From positions 62,001 to 126,000 of the forward strand of contig CANQUJ010000003.1 of the NCBI GenBank assembly GCA_947627005.1: a stretch of DNA of 64,000 nt. Reading direction: 5' to 3'. The position numbers were made by a program, and so were the translations under genes. The notes beneath the pieces were generated by a model that was given only the letters and a program-made list of their open reading frames with translations, did not search any database and had not been told where the DNA came from. Of this stretch, positions 57,511 to 64,000 are shown piece by piece; the stretch's first letter is position 1, and every line of letters starts with the position of its first letter. The stretch comes from an uncultured Clostridia bacterium (GTDB lineage Bacteria; Bacillota; Clostridia; Oscillospirales; Ruminococcaceae).

Positions 57511-59916
57511 ATGAAGTACGATTTTTCCGCCGTAGAAGCGAAATGGCAGAAATTCTGGGAGGATAACAAGACCTTTGAGGTTAAAATCGACCGCTCGAAG
57601 CCTAAGTTTTACTCTTTGGTAGAGTTCCCGTATCCTTCGGGCGCGGGGCTTCACGTCGGGCATATAAAGGCATATACCGGCCTTGAAGCTCTTTCAAGAA
57701 AAAAGAGGCTCGAGGGCTATAACGTTCTCTTCCCGATGGGGTTCGACGCTTTCGGTCTTCCGGCCGAAAACTATGCGATAAAGACCGGCGTTCACCCGAG
57801 GGTTTCGACCGACCACAACATCGCCCACTTCTCGGAGCAGATGAAAAAGGTCGGATACAGCTTCGACTGGTCGAGAGTTATCGACACCTCTTCGGAGGAA
57901 TACTATAAATGGACCCAGTGGATATTCCTTAAAATGTTTGAAAACGGCCTCGCTTTCCGCGATACCGCGCTCGTAAACTATTGTCCGAGCTGCAAGGTCG
58001 TCCTCTCTAACGAAGATTCCCAGGGCGGCAAGTGCGACGTCTGCCACAGCGACATCGTTCAGCTTCCGAAAGAGGTTTGGTATTTAAGAATCACCGCCTA
58101 CTGCGAAAAGCTTCTTGAGGGCATCGCGAGGGTGGACTATCCGCCCTACGTTAAGGCGCAGCAGGAAAACTGGATAGGAAAATCCACCGGCGCTTTCGTA
58201 AACTTCGAGCTTAAGGGTTCCGACGAAAAGCTTAGGATTTATACCACCCGCCCGGATACCCTTTACGGCGTTACCTTTATGGTTATCGCGCCCGAGCACC
58301 CCGTCATCGACCGCAGCGCGAAGGTCATCGAAAATATGCCGGAGGTCGAGGCTTATCGCGCGGAGTGCGCGAAAAAGACGGAATTTGAGCGCACCCAGCT
58401 TGTTAAAGACAAGACCGGCGTTAAGCTTTGCGGAATTTCGGCGATAAACCCGGTCAACGGAAAAGAGATCCCGATATACATATCGGACTATGTTATGATG
58501 GGCTACGGAACCGGCGCGATTATGGCCGTTCCGGCGCACGACCAGCGCGACTGGGAATTTGCGAAGAAATTCGGGATCGACATCATCGAGGTCATCAAGG
58601 GCGGAGACGTTGAAAAAGAAGCCTATACCGGCGACGGCGAGATGATAAATTCCGGCGTATTGAACGGCATGACCAACAAGAAAGATTCCATCGAAAAGAT
58701 GCTCGGATTCTTGGAGGAAAAGGGGATAGGCGAGAAGGGCGTTCAGTACAGAATGAAGGACTGGGCCTTTAACCGCCAGCGCTATTGGGGCGAGCCGATC
58801 CCGATCGTATATTGCCCGCACTGCGGAATGGTCCCGGTTCCTTACGACGAGCTTCCTCTTAAGCTGCCAGAGGTTGAAAACTTCGAGCCCGGAACCGACG
58901 GCGAAAGCCCCCTCGCACGAATCGAAAGCTTCGTAAACTGCAAGTGCCCGAAGTGCGGGGCAGACGCCAAGCGCGAGACCGACACTATGCCCCAGTGGGC
59001 GGGCTCGAGCTGGTATTATCTGCGGTATGTAGACCCGCACAACGACAAGGAATTCGCCTCTAAAGAAGCGATGGAATATTGGCTGCCGGTCGACTGGTAC
59101 AACGGCGGAAACGAACACGTCACCCGCCATATGATCTACTCCCAGTTCTGGCACCGCTTCCTCTACGATATCGGCGCGGTGAACACGCCCGAGCCTTATA
59201 TGAAGCGCACCTGCATCGGCCTTGTTTTGGGCCCGGACGGCGAAAAGATGTCTAAATCAAAGGGCAACGTCGTCGACCCGCTCGACGTCATAAAAGTCTA
59301 CGGAGCGGACACCTTAAGGACCTACGTTCTGTTTATGGGCGACTACGAAAAGGCCGCTCCTTGGTCGGAAAGCGGCGTTACCGGCTGCAAGCGGTTCTTA
59401 GACAGGGTCTGGGGGCTTCAGGACATTATGACCCAAGACGACAGCTATCGCCCCGAATTTGTCTCTAAAATGCATAAGGCGATCAAAAAGGTCACCTGCG
59501 ACATCGACGCGATGAAGTATAACACCGCCATCGCCGCGCTGATGACCCTTATCAACGACTTTACTTCTTCCGGGAAGATCACCAAAGCCGAGCTTAAAGA
59601 TTTTTGCATACTTCTTTACCCGTTCGCCCCGCATATCGCCGAAGAGATCTTCGAGCAGCAGGGCTTCGGCGGATATGTTCACGACGCGAAATGGCCGGCC
59701 TATGACGAAGCTCTCTGCAAAGACGACACCGTCGAAGTAGCGGTTCAGATCAACGGCAAGATAAAAGACAAAATAACTGTCGGCGCAGAGGATTCGGAGG
59801 AAGAAGTTATCGAGGCCGTAAAGCGCCTTGACAGGATCTCTTCCGAGCTTAGCGGAAAAAATATAGTTAAGGCGATTTACGTCAAAGGCCGCCTCGTAAA
59901 CATAGTCGCGAAATAA
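57511..59916 (+). CDS. leuS: Leucine--tRNA ligase
   Basis: This class Ia synthetase has an editing domain. The 801-residue protein is full length, with the HIGH motif as HVGH (48-51) in PSGAGLHVGHIKAYT, the CP1 editing domain (about 220-420, with TRPDTLYGVTF and GTGAIMAVPAHDQRDWEF), KMSKS near residue 579 in GEKMSKSKGNVVDP, and a C-terminal anticodon-binding helical bundle. ATG 57511 is preferred to ATG 57502 because the AAAAGGA site is too close to the earlier one. Its own promoter lets it be expressed apart from the upstream cluster. Confidence 0.97.
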   Translation: MKYDFSAVEAKWQKFWEDNKTFEVKIDRSKPKFYSLVEFPYPSGAGLHVGHIKAYTGLEALSRKKRLEGYNVLFPMGFDAFGLPAENYAIKTGVHPRVSTDHNIAHFSEQMKKVGYSFDWSRVIDTSSEEYYKWTQWIFLKMFENGLAFRDTALVNYCPSCKVVLSNEDSQGGKCDVCHSDIVQLPKEVWYLRITAYCEKLLEGIARVDYPPYVKAQQENWIGKSTGAFVNFELKGSDEKLRIYTTRPDTLYGVTFMVIAPEHPVIDRSAKVIENMPEVEAYRAECAKKTEFERTQLVKDKTGVKLCGISAINPVNGKEIPIYISDYVMMGYGTGAIMAVPAHDQRDWEFAKKFGIDIIEVIKGGDVEKEAYTGDGEMINSGVLNGMTNKKDSIEKMLGFLEEKGIGEKGVQYRMKDWAFNRQRYWGEPIPIVYCPHCGMVPVPYDELPLKLPEVENFEPGTDGESPLARIESFVNCKCPKCGADAKRETDTMPQWAGSSWYYLRYVDPHNDKEFASKEAMEYWLPVDWYNGGNEHVTRHMIYSQFWHRFLYDIGAVNTPEPYMKRTCIGLVLGPDGEKMSKSKGNVVDPLDVIKVYGADTLRTYVLFMGDYEKAAPWSESGVTGCKRFLDRVWGLQDIMTQDDSYRPEFVSKMHKAIKKVTCDIDAMKYNTAIAALMTLINDFTSSGKITKAELKDFCILLYPFAPHIAEEIFEQQGFGGYVHDAKWPAYDEALCKDDTVEVAVQINGKIKDKITVGAEDSEEEVIEAVKRLDRISSELSGKNIVKAIYVKGRLVNIVAK

Positions 59917-59942
59917 AATCCTCAATTTTTGGATTTAGGGTA

Positions 59943-59971
59943 TTGACTTATCGGTCGTAAAGAGTTATAAT
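59943..59971 (+). promoter_or_regulatory. Sigma-A promoter of rpsU
   Basis: TTGACT (59943-59948), 17 bp, TATAAT (59966-59971). Confidence 0.8.
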
Positions 59972-60038
59972 TAAAATATACATTGTGGTGTAATGTAAAA
60001 TACCTTCGCCCCATGGCGGCTAAGGGAGGGAACAGTAA

Positions 60039-60212
60039 ATGGCAGAAGTTCGTGTCGGCAAAAACGAATCTTTGGATACAGCTCTCAAACGCTTTAAGAG
60101 ATCCTGCGCCAGAGACGGCGTTATTGCCGAAGTTCGCAAGCGCGAGCATTACGAAAAGCCTTCGGTTAAGCGCAAGAAAAAGTCTGAAGCTGCTCGTAAG
60201 CGCAAATATTAA
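60039..60212 (+). CDS. rpsU: 30S ribosomal protein S21
   Basis: This 57-residue, highly basic protein is bacterial S21: [20 protein letters not shown], then a Lys/Arg-rich end ([18 protein letters not shown]). S21 sits next to the anti-Shine-Dalgarno end of 16S rRNA. GGGAGGG precedes the ATG. It has its own promoter and terminator and is short enough to be missed by length-filtered gene finding. Confidence 0.97.
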   Translation: MAEVRVGKNESLDTALKRFKRSCARDGVIAEVRKREHYEKPSVKRKKKSEAARKRKY

Positions 60213-60225
60213 ATGATATAAAAAA

Positions 60226-60261
60226 CGAAGCGGCCGGTTCTTCCGATCGCTTCGGTTTTTT
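60226..60261 (+). terminator. Terminator after rpsU
   Basis: CGAAGCG (60226-60232) pairs with CGCTTCG (60248-60254), followed by GTTTTTT. Confidence 0.8.
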
Positions 60262-60279
60262 CCGTGAGGAGGTTTTTTG

Positions 60280-60780
60280 TTGCTCTTCCGCCCAGACTAC
60301 GTTTTCGGCTCGATCGCCGATATCCCCCTCGATTTTTTTGAAAAAGAGGGGATAGACGCCCTTATTTTAGACCTTGACAACACTCTTACCACTCACAACA
60401 ACCCGATTCCCGACCCTTTGAGGTTAGACTGGTTTAACCGCGCCAAATCCTCCGGCCTTAAGATGATCATCGTATCAAACAACCACCCGGAGAGAGTTAG
60501 GCCATTCGCCGAATTTTTGGGGCTCGATTTCGTTCCGGATGGGAAGAAGCCCCGCCCGAAGGGGTATAACGAGGCTTGCGGGCGGCTTGGGATTGAAAAA
60601 TCGCGGATCGCAGCAGTCGGCGACCAGATTTTCACCGACGTTTTGGGCTGCAAGGCCGCGGGAATACGCTCGATTTTCGTGTTCCCGATAGAACCCGAGA
60701 CCGGCTTTTGGTTCAGAGTCAAGCGGTTTATTGAGAAGCCGCTTCTGCCGAAAAGGCCGACTGAAGGAGGAAAAAGATGA
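60280..60780 (+). CDS. yqeG: YqeG-family HAD-IIIA phosphatase
   Basis: YqeG proteins are HAD phosphatases related to yeast Gep4, probably dephosphorylating phosphatidylglycerophosphate. The 166-residue protein has motif I ALILDLDNTLTTHN (catalytic Asp pair), motif II IIVSNN, a conserved Lys in KPRPKGYNEA, and the acidic motif GDQIFTDVLG. It starts at the second of two adjacent TTG codons, 7 nt after GAGGAGG (a start at 60277 would leave 4). The stop overlaps the next ATG (ATGA). Confidence 0.85.
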   Translation: MLFRPDYVFGSIADIPLDFFEKEGIDALILDLDNTLTTHNNPIPDPLRLDWFNRAKSSGLKMIIVSNNHPERVRPFAEFLGLDFVPDGKKPRPKGYNEACGRLGIEKSRIAAVGDQIFTDVLGCKAAGIRSIFVFPIEPETGFWFRVKRFIEKPLLPKRPTEGGKR

Positions 60781-61643
60781 CCGCTATTTTCGGCCCCGCC
60801 GGAAGCTCGGAGGGCTTTTGGAAAAAATACAAGGCTTCGGTCGATATGCCGAAATACCTTCACGAGCTTGGGCTCGACGCCTTTGAATATCAGTGCGGCC
60901 AAGGGGTAAGGATTTCCGATTCCGCCGGGGAGGCCCTTAAAAATGCCGCGGAGGAGCACGGAATCACCCTTTCACTTCACGCTCCCTATTTTATCTCGCT
61001 CTCGAGCGTTGAGCCCGAAAAGCGCGACAAATCGGTCGATTACATACTTCAAAGCGCCGCCGCCGCAAGAAAGATCGGCGCAAAAAGAATTGTTATCCAC
61101 TCCGGCTCATGCTCGAAAATATCGCGGGAAGAGGCGCTTATCTTGGCGAAAGAGACCCTTTTGAATGCCCGCAAAGCCGCAGTCGAGGCCGGATTTGAAG
61201 ACATCGTCTTCTGCCCCGAGACTATGGGAAAGTTCAACCAGCTCGGAAACATCGACGAGGTTATAGAGCTCTGCGCGCTTGACGACAGTTTTTTGCCGAC
61301 GGTAGATTTCGGGCACCTTAACGCCAGGACCCTCGGCGGGGTGAACTCGAAAGAGGCTTATGAAGAGATTTTGGATAAAATCGAAAACCGCCTCGGAGCA
61401 GACCGGCTTAAGGTCTTTCACAGCCACTTCTCGAAGATAGAATACACCCAAAACGGCGGAGAAAAGCGGCATCTGACCTTTGAAGACGAGCTTTACGGCC
61501 CGCGATTCGAGCCGCTTATGGAGCTTATAGCGAAGAAAAACCTTTGCCCGACCTTTATCTGCGAAAGCGCAGGAACGCAGGATCTTGACGCCCTCGCGAT
61601 GAAAAAATATTATCTCGAAAAACTTAACGACCAAGGAGGATAA
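60777..61643 (+). CDS. Endonuclease IV-like AP endonuclease / TIM-barrel protein
   Basis: This 288-residue xylose-isomerase-like TIM barrel belongs to the AP endonuclease 2 group. The zinc-ligand positions of Nfo are recognisable: SLHAPYF, IVIHSGS, a Glu in FCPETMG, VDFGHLNA, KVFHSHFS and CESAGTQD. Nfo cuts DNA at abasic sites. The N-terminus (FGPAGSSEGFWKKYKAS) differs from classic Nfo, so a related TIM-barrel function is possible. It overlaps yqeG by 4 bases and precedes a peptidase gene by 4. Confidence 0.75.
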   Translation: MTAIFGPAGSSEGFWKKYKASVDMPKYLHELGLDAFEYQCGQGVRISDSAGEALKNAAEEHGITLSLHAPYFISLSSVEPEKRDKSVDYILQSAAAARKIGAKRIVIHSGSCSKISREEALILAKETLLNARKAAVEAGFEDIVFCPETMGKFNQLGNIDEVIELCALDDSFLPTVDFGHLNARTLGGVNSKEAYEEILDKIENRLGADRLKVFHSHFSKIEYTQNGGEKRHLTFEDELYGPRFEPLMELIAKKNLCPTFICESAGTQDLDALAMKKYYLEKLNDQGG

Positions 61644-61647
61644 ATCT

Positions 61648-62712
61648 ATGACCAAATACGAAAGGCTTATGGCCGCGCTACCCGAAGATATCGACGCCGC
61701 GCTTATAACCGAAGACGTCAACCGCCGCTATTTTACCGGAATGAAATCTTCTGCCGGTACCGTTTTGGTGACCCGCGAAAAGGCATATCTTATCATCGAC
61801 TTTAGGTACATCGAAAAGGCGAGGAAGACCGTTCATGACGCCGAAGTTATCATGCAGGAAAAGCTCTTTGAGCAGATTAACGAGCTTTTTGCAAAGCACG
61901 GCGTTAAAACCGTCGCGATCGAAAGCCAAAGCGTCACCGTCGCGCAGCTTAACGCGATGAGAAGCCGGCTTAACGCCGAGATCAACGACACCGACGCTTT
62001 GAGCGAAGCGGTCGACAAGCTAAGGATCGTCAAGACCCAGGACGAGATCGACAAGATAATCAAAGCTCAAAGGATCGCCGAGGCCGCTTTTGAAGACGTT
62101 TTGAACTTTATCCGCCCCGGGGTCACCGAGATTGAGGTCGGGCTTCATCTCGACTACTATATGCTCTCTCACGGCGCCGAGGGCCTTTCGTTCGAGACTA
62201 TCGCGGTCTCTGGGCCGAACACCTCGCTCTGCCACGGCGTTCCGACCGACAGGAAGGTCAAAGAGGGCGAATTTGTTCTTATGGACTACGGCGCGACCTA
62301 CGACGGTTACCACAGCGATATGACGAGAACGGTTTGCGTCGGCAAGCCGACCGAAAAGATGGAGAGCGTTTATTCGATAGTATTAGAGGCCCAGACCAAG
62401 GCGATGAGCGCGATTAAGGCCGGGGTCTGCGGCGCGGATATCGACAAAATTGCGAGAGACGTTATCACCGAGGCCGGCTACGGCGAGGCTTTCGGCCATT
62501 CTTTGGGCCACGGCGTGGGAATGAACATTCACGAGACCCCGAACGCTTCGCCTTCTTCTAAACATATCTTTGAAGAGAATATGATCGTAACCGTCGAGCC
62601 GGGAATTTATCTTCCCGACGAATTCGGCGTTCGCATCGAAGACTTCGTTATCGTCAAGAATGACGGCTGCGTTGATATGACCCTGGCAAAGAAAAATTTG
62701 ATTTCTTTGTAA
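61648..62712 (+). CDS. Xaa-Pro aminopeptidase / M24 metallopeptidase
   Basis: This cytoplasmic peptidase removes N-terminal residues before proline. The 354-residue protein has an N-terminal creatinase-like domain (about 1-125) and the pita-bread catalytic domain with the five metal ligands: Asp in LMDYGATYDGY, Asp in YHSDMTRTV, His in GHSLGHGVGMNIHE, Glu in VEPGIYLP and Glu in RIEDFV. AAGGAGG precedes the ATG. efp follows after 109 bases, an arrangement common in Firmicutes and fitting, since EF-P handles proline stretches. Confidence 0.93.
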   Translation: MTKYERLMAALPEDIDAALITEDVNRRYFTGMKSSAGTVLVTREKAYLIIDFRYIEKARKTVHDAEVIMQEKLFEQINELFAKHGVKTVAIESQSVTVAQLNAMRSRLNAEINDTDALSEAVDKLRIVKTQDEIDKIIKAQRIAEAAFEDVLNFIRPGVTEIEVGLHLDYYMLSHGAEGLSFETIAVSGPNTSLCHGVPTDRKVKEGEFVLMDYGATYDGYHSDMTRTVCVGKPTEKMESVYSIVLEAQTKAMSAIKAGVCGADIDKIARDVITEAGYGEAFGHSLGHGVGMNIHETPNASPSSKHIFEENMIVTVEPGIYLPDEFGVRIEDFVIVKNDGCVDMTLAKKNLISL

Positions 62713-62718
62713 AAACAC

Positions 62719-62758
62719 TTGCATTATTTGAAAAGATAGGTTACAATATACTGTAACC
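62719..62758 (+). promoter_or_regulatory. Promoter of efp overlapped by a palindrome
   Basis: TTGCAT (62719-62724), 17 bp, TACAAT (62742-62747). A 7-bp inverted repeat GGTTACA-N6-TGTAACC (62739-62758) covers the -10 box and the likely start site, so it could be an operator. Confidence 0.65.
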
Positions 62759-62821
62759 CAAATGCAGATTAAAAACGACAGAAATCGCGGGCAGCCCCCG
62801 CAAGAAAGTGAGGAAACACCC

Positions 62822-63379
62822 ATGATAACAGCAGGTGATTTCAGAAACGGCGTAACATTCGAGGAAGACGGCAACGTAATGCAGGTCATCGAATTCCAGC
62901 ACGTTAAGCCCGGAAAGGGCGCCGCGTTCGTCAGAACCAAGACCAAAAACGTTCTTACCGGCGCGGTAGTCGAAAAGTCTTACAACCCCACCGCGAAGTT
63001 CCCGACCGCCTTTATCGAAAGAAAGGATATGGAATACTCTTATTCCGACGGCGAGCTTTACTACTTTATGGATCAAGAGACCTACGAGCAGGTTCCCGTA
63101 AGCCCCAACGACGTAGGCGACAACTTCAAGTTCGTCAAAGAAAACATGGTTTGCACCGTTCTTTCTTATAAAGGAAAGGTATTCGGAGTAGAGCCGCCCT
63201 TCTTTGTCGACCTTGTAGTCACCCAGACCGACCCGGGCTTTGCCGGCAACACCGCCACCAACGCGACCAAGCCCGCAACCCTTGAAACCGGCGCCGAGAT
63301 CAAGGTCCCGCTTTTCATCAACGAGGGCGACGTTATCCGCATTGATACCAGAACTGGCGAGTATATGCAAAGAGCATAA
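62822..63379 (+). CDS. efp: Elongation factor P
   Basis: EF-P enters the ribosomal E site and relieves stalling at proline runs. The 185-residue protein has the three beta-barrel domains of the family. The loop whose tip residue is modified in some bacteria is visible as [12 protein letters not shown] (Lys near residue 32), and the C-terminal part has [27 protein letters not shown] 62822 gives the standard [12 protein letters not shown]-terminus; the open frame upstream is leader and promoter. The ribosome site (GTGAGGA) is moderate. Confidence 0.97.
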   Translation: MITAGDFRNGVTFEEDGNVMQVIEFQHVKPGKGAAFVRTKTKNVLTGAVVEKSYNPTAKFPTAFIERKDMEYSYSDGELYYFMDQETYEQVPVSPNDVGDNFKFVKENMVCTVLSYKGKVFGVEPPFFVDLVVTQTDPGFAGNTATNATKPATLETGAEIKVPLFINEGDVIRIDTRTGEYMQRA

Positions 63380-63406
63380 CCGCCGCGATTGAAAGGAATT
63401 TATACT

Positions 63407-63856
63407 ATGCTTTCGGAAAAGGCTGCATACCTTAAGGGCCTTATGGACGGCCTTCAGATCGACGACTCTACCAAAGAAGGAAAGATCCTTCTTGCGCTTT
63501 ACGACGTTATCAACGAGATTTGCGAGACTGTCGACACCATCGACGCCGACGTCGACGACATCGTAGAGTTTTGCGACACCGTAGACCAAGACTTGTCAGA
63601 AGTCGAAGACGCCGTATTCGGCGACGACGGCGAGTGCGACTGCTGCGACTGCGACGAGGATTGCGACTGCGATTGCTGCGACGATGACGACGAATGTGAA
63701 TACGAAGTCGTCTGCCCGACCTGCGGAGACACTATCGAGCTCAACGACCTTATGCTTGAAGACGGCTCGGTCGAGTGCCCCAACTGCGGCGAGCTTTTGG
63801 AATTTGACTTCGACGAAGACGAAGAGGATTCCGACGAAGAGGACAAAAAAGACTGA
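63407..63856 (+). CDS. Acidic Cys/Asp-cluster protein with zinc ribbon (CD1247 N-domain type)
   Basis: This 149-residue protein resembles clostridial proteins annotated by their CD1247-like N-terminal domain. Residues 1-35 (EKAAYLKGLMDGLQIDDSTKEGKIL) form the conserved N-terminal helices, followed by an acidic helix. Residues about 75-97 are an extreme Cys/Asp cluster (seven or more Cys among Asp, as in DCDEDCDCDCCDDDDEC). Then comes a zinc ribbon (CPTCGDTIEL, CPNCGELLEF) and a terminal run of Asp and Glu. Function is unknown; metal binding is likely. ATG 63407 is 9 nt after AAAGGA. It lies 27 bases downstream of efp. Confidence 0.75.
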   Translation: MLSEKAAYLKGLMDGLQIDDSTKEGKILLALYDVINEICETVDTIDADVDDIVEFCDTVDQDLSEVEDAVFGDDGECDCCDCDEDCDCDCCDDDDECEYEVVCPTCGDTIELNDLMLEDGSVECPNCGELLEFDFDEDEEDSDEEDKKD

Positions 63857-63878
63857 TTCCTCATAAAACTGAATACAG

Positions 63879-63991
<113 letters not shown>

Positions 63992-64000
63992 GACAGGTTC

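Noticed and set aside
58084-59154. A 356-codon antisense frame inside leuS
   Set aside because: A shadow of a strongly conserved gene; composition effect of high GC at third positions.

Overview
This window looks like a chromosome segment from an endospore-forming, Gram-positive clostridium, probably a relative of the gut Oscillospiraceae/Ruminococcaceae. GC is moderately high and codon use is even. Evidence for the assignment: spoIIR and a cwlD-type amidase (sporulation), AddAB instead of RecBCD, a pyrR-uracil permease pair, CIRCE heat-shock operators, formate-THF ligase, folate/FAD-type TrmFO, and the order plsX-rnc-radical SAM-smc-ftsY. Most genes are housekeeping. I see no prophage, insertion sequence with transposase, CRISPR array or defence island. 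Promoters are unusually readable: most are TTGAC(A/T), exactly 17 bp, then TATAAT or TAAAAT, often with an extended -10.

Layout. 1-5.8 kb: the end of tsf, ksgA, an HD-hydrolase/acetyltransferase fusion, asnS and two more GNAT acetyltransferases. 5.8-8.7 kb (minus strand): radA, cwlD and a membrane protein. 8.8-13.3 kb: trkA-trkH potassium uptake, a DUF3784 protein, a fourth GNAT and a secreted Cys-rich protein. 13.3-19.6 kb: htpG and hsp20, both next to CIRCE operators, with galE, a tiny NPETG sortase-type surface protein and fhs between them. 19.6-23.5 kb: a 1241-residue exported protein made of Cys-x-x-Cys repeats. 23.6-27.4 kb (minus strand): uracil permease, pyrR with a candidate attenuator, and a sigma factor with a very long C-terminal domain. 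27.4-28 kb: tRNA-Leu(UAA) beside a nested palindromic element, then a 59-codon protein with a sporulation-like promoter. 28-33 kb: recD2, comF, mreB/mbl, spoIIR. 33-40 kb: addB-addA. 40-41.4 kb: infC-rpmI-rplT with an attenuator leader.

41.4-60 kb reads as one long co-oriented cluster with many stop-start overlaps: rRNA/tRNA methylase, dprA, topA, trmFO, plsX, rnc, radical SAM protein, smc, ftsY, rdgB, yhbY, nadD, yqeK, an LCP-like protein, rsfS, leuS. 60-64 kb: rpsU, yqeG, nfo-like, an M24 peptidase, efp, a Cys/Asp-rich protein, and an FMN riboswitch whose gene lies beyond the window.

The points most worth a second look are: recD2, which has no ordinary start codon in front of its N-terminal domain (ACG proposed); infC starting at AUA behind an L20-type attenuator; the HD-GNAT fusion with a perfect internal ribosome binding site and a compositional break; the palindromic element whose ends copy the tRNA-Leu 3' end; the small protein behind a sporulation-type promoter; overlapping tandem CIRCE operators at hsp20; and the mini sortase substrate. 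I did not find a clear multi-gene system that I would call new.
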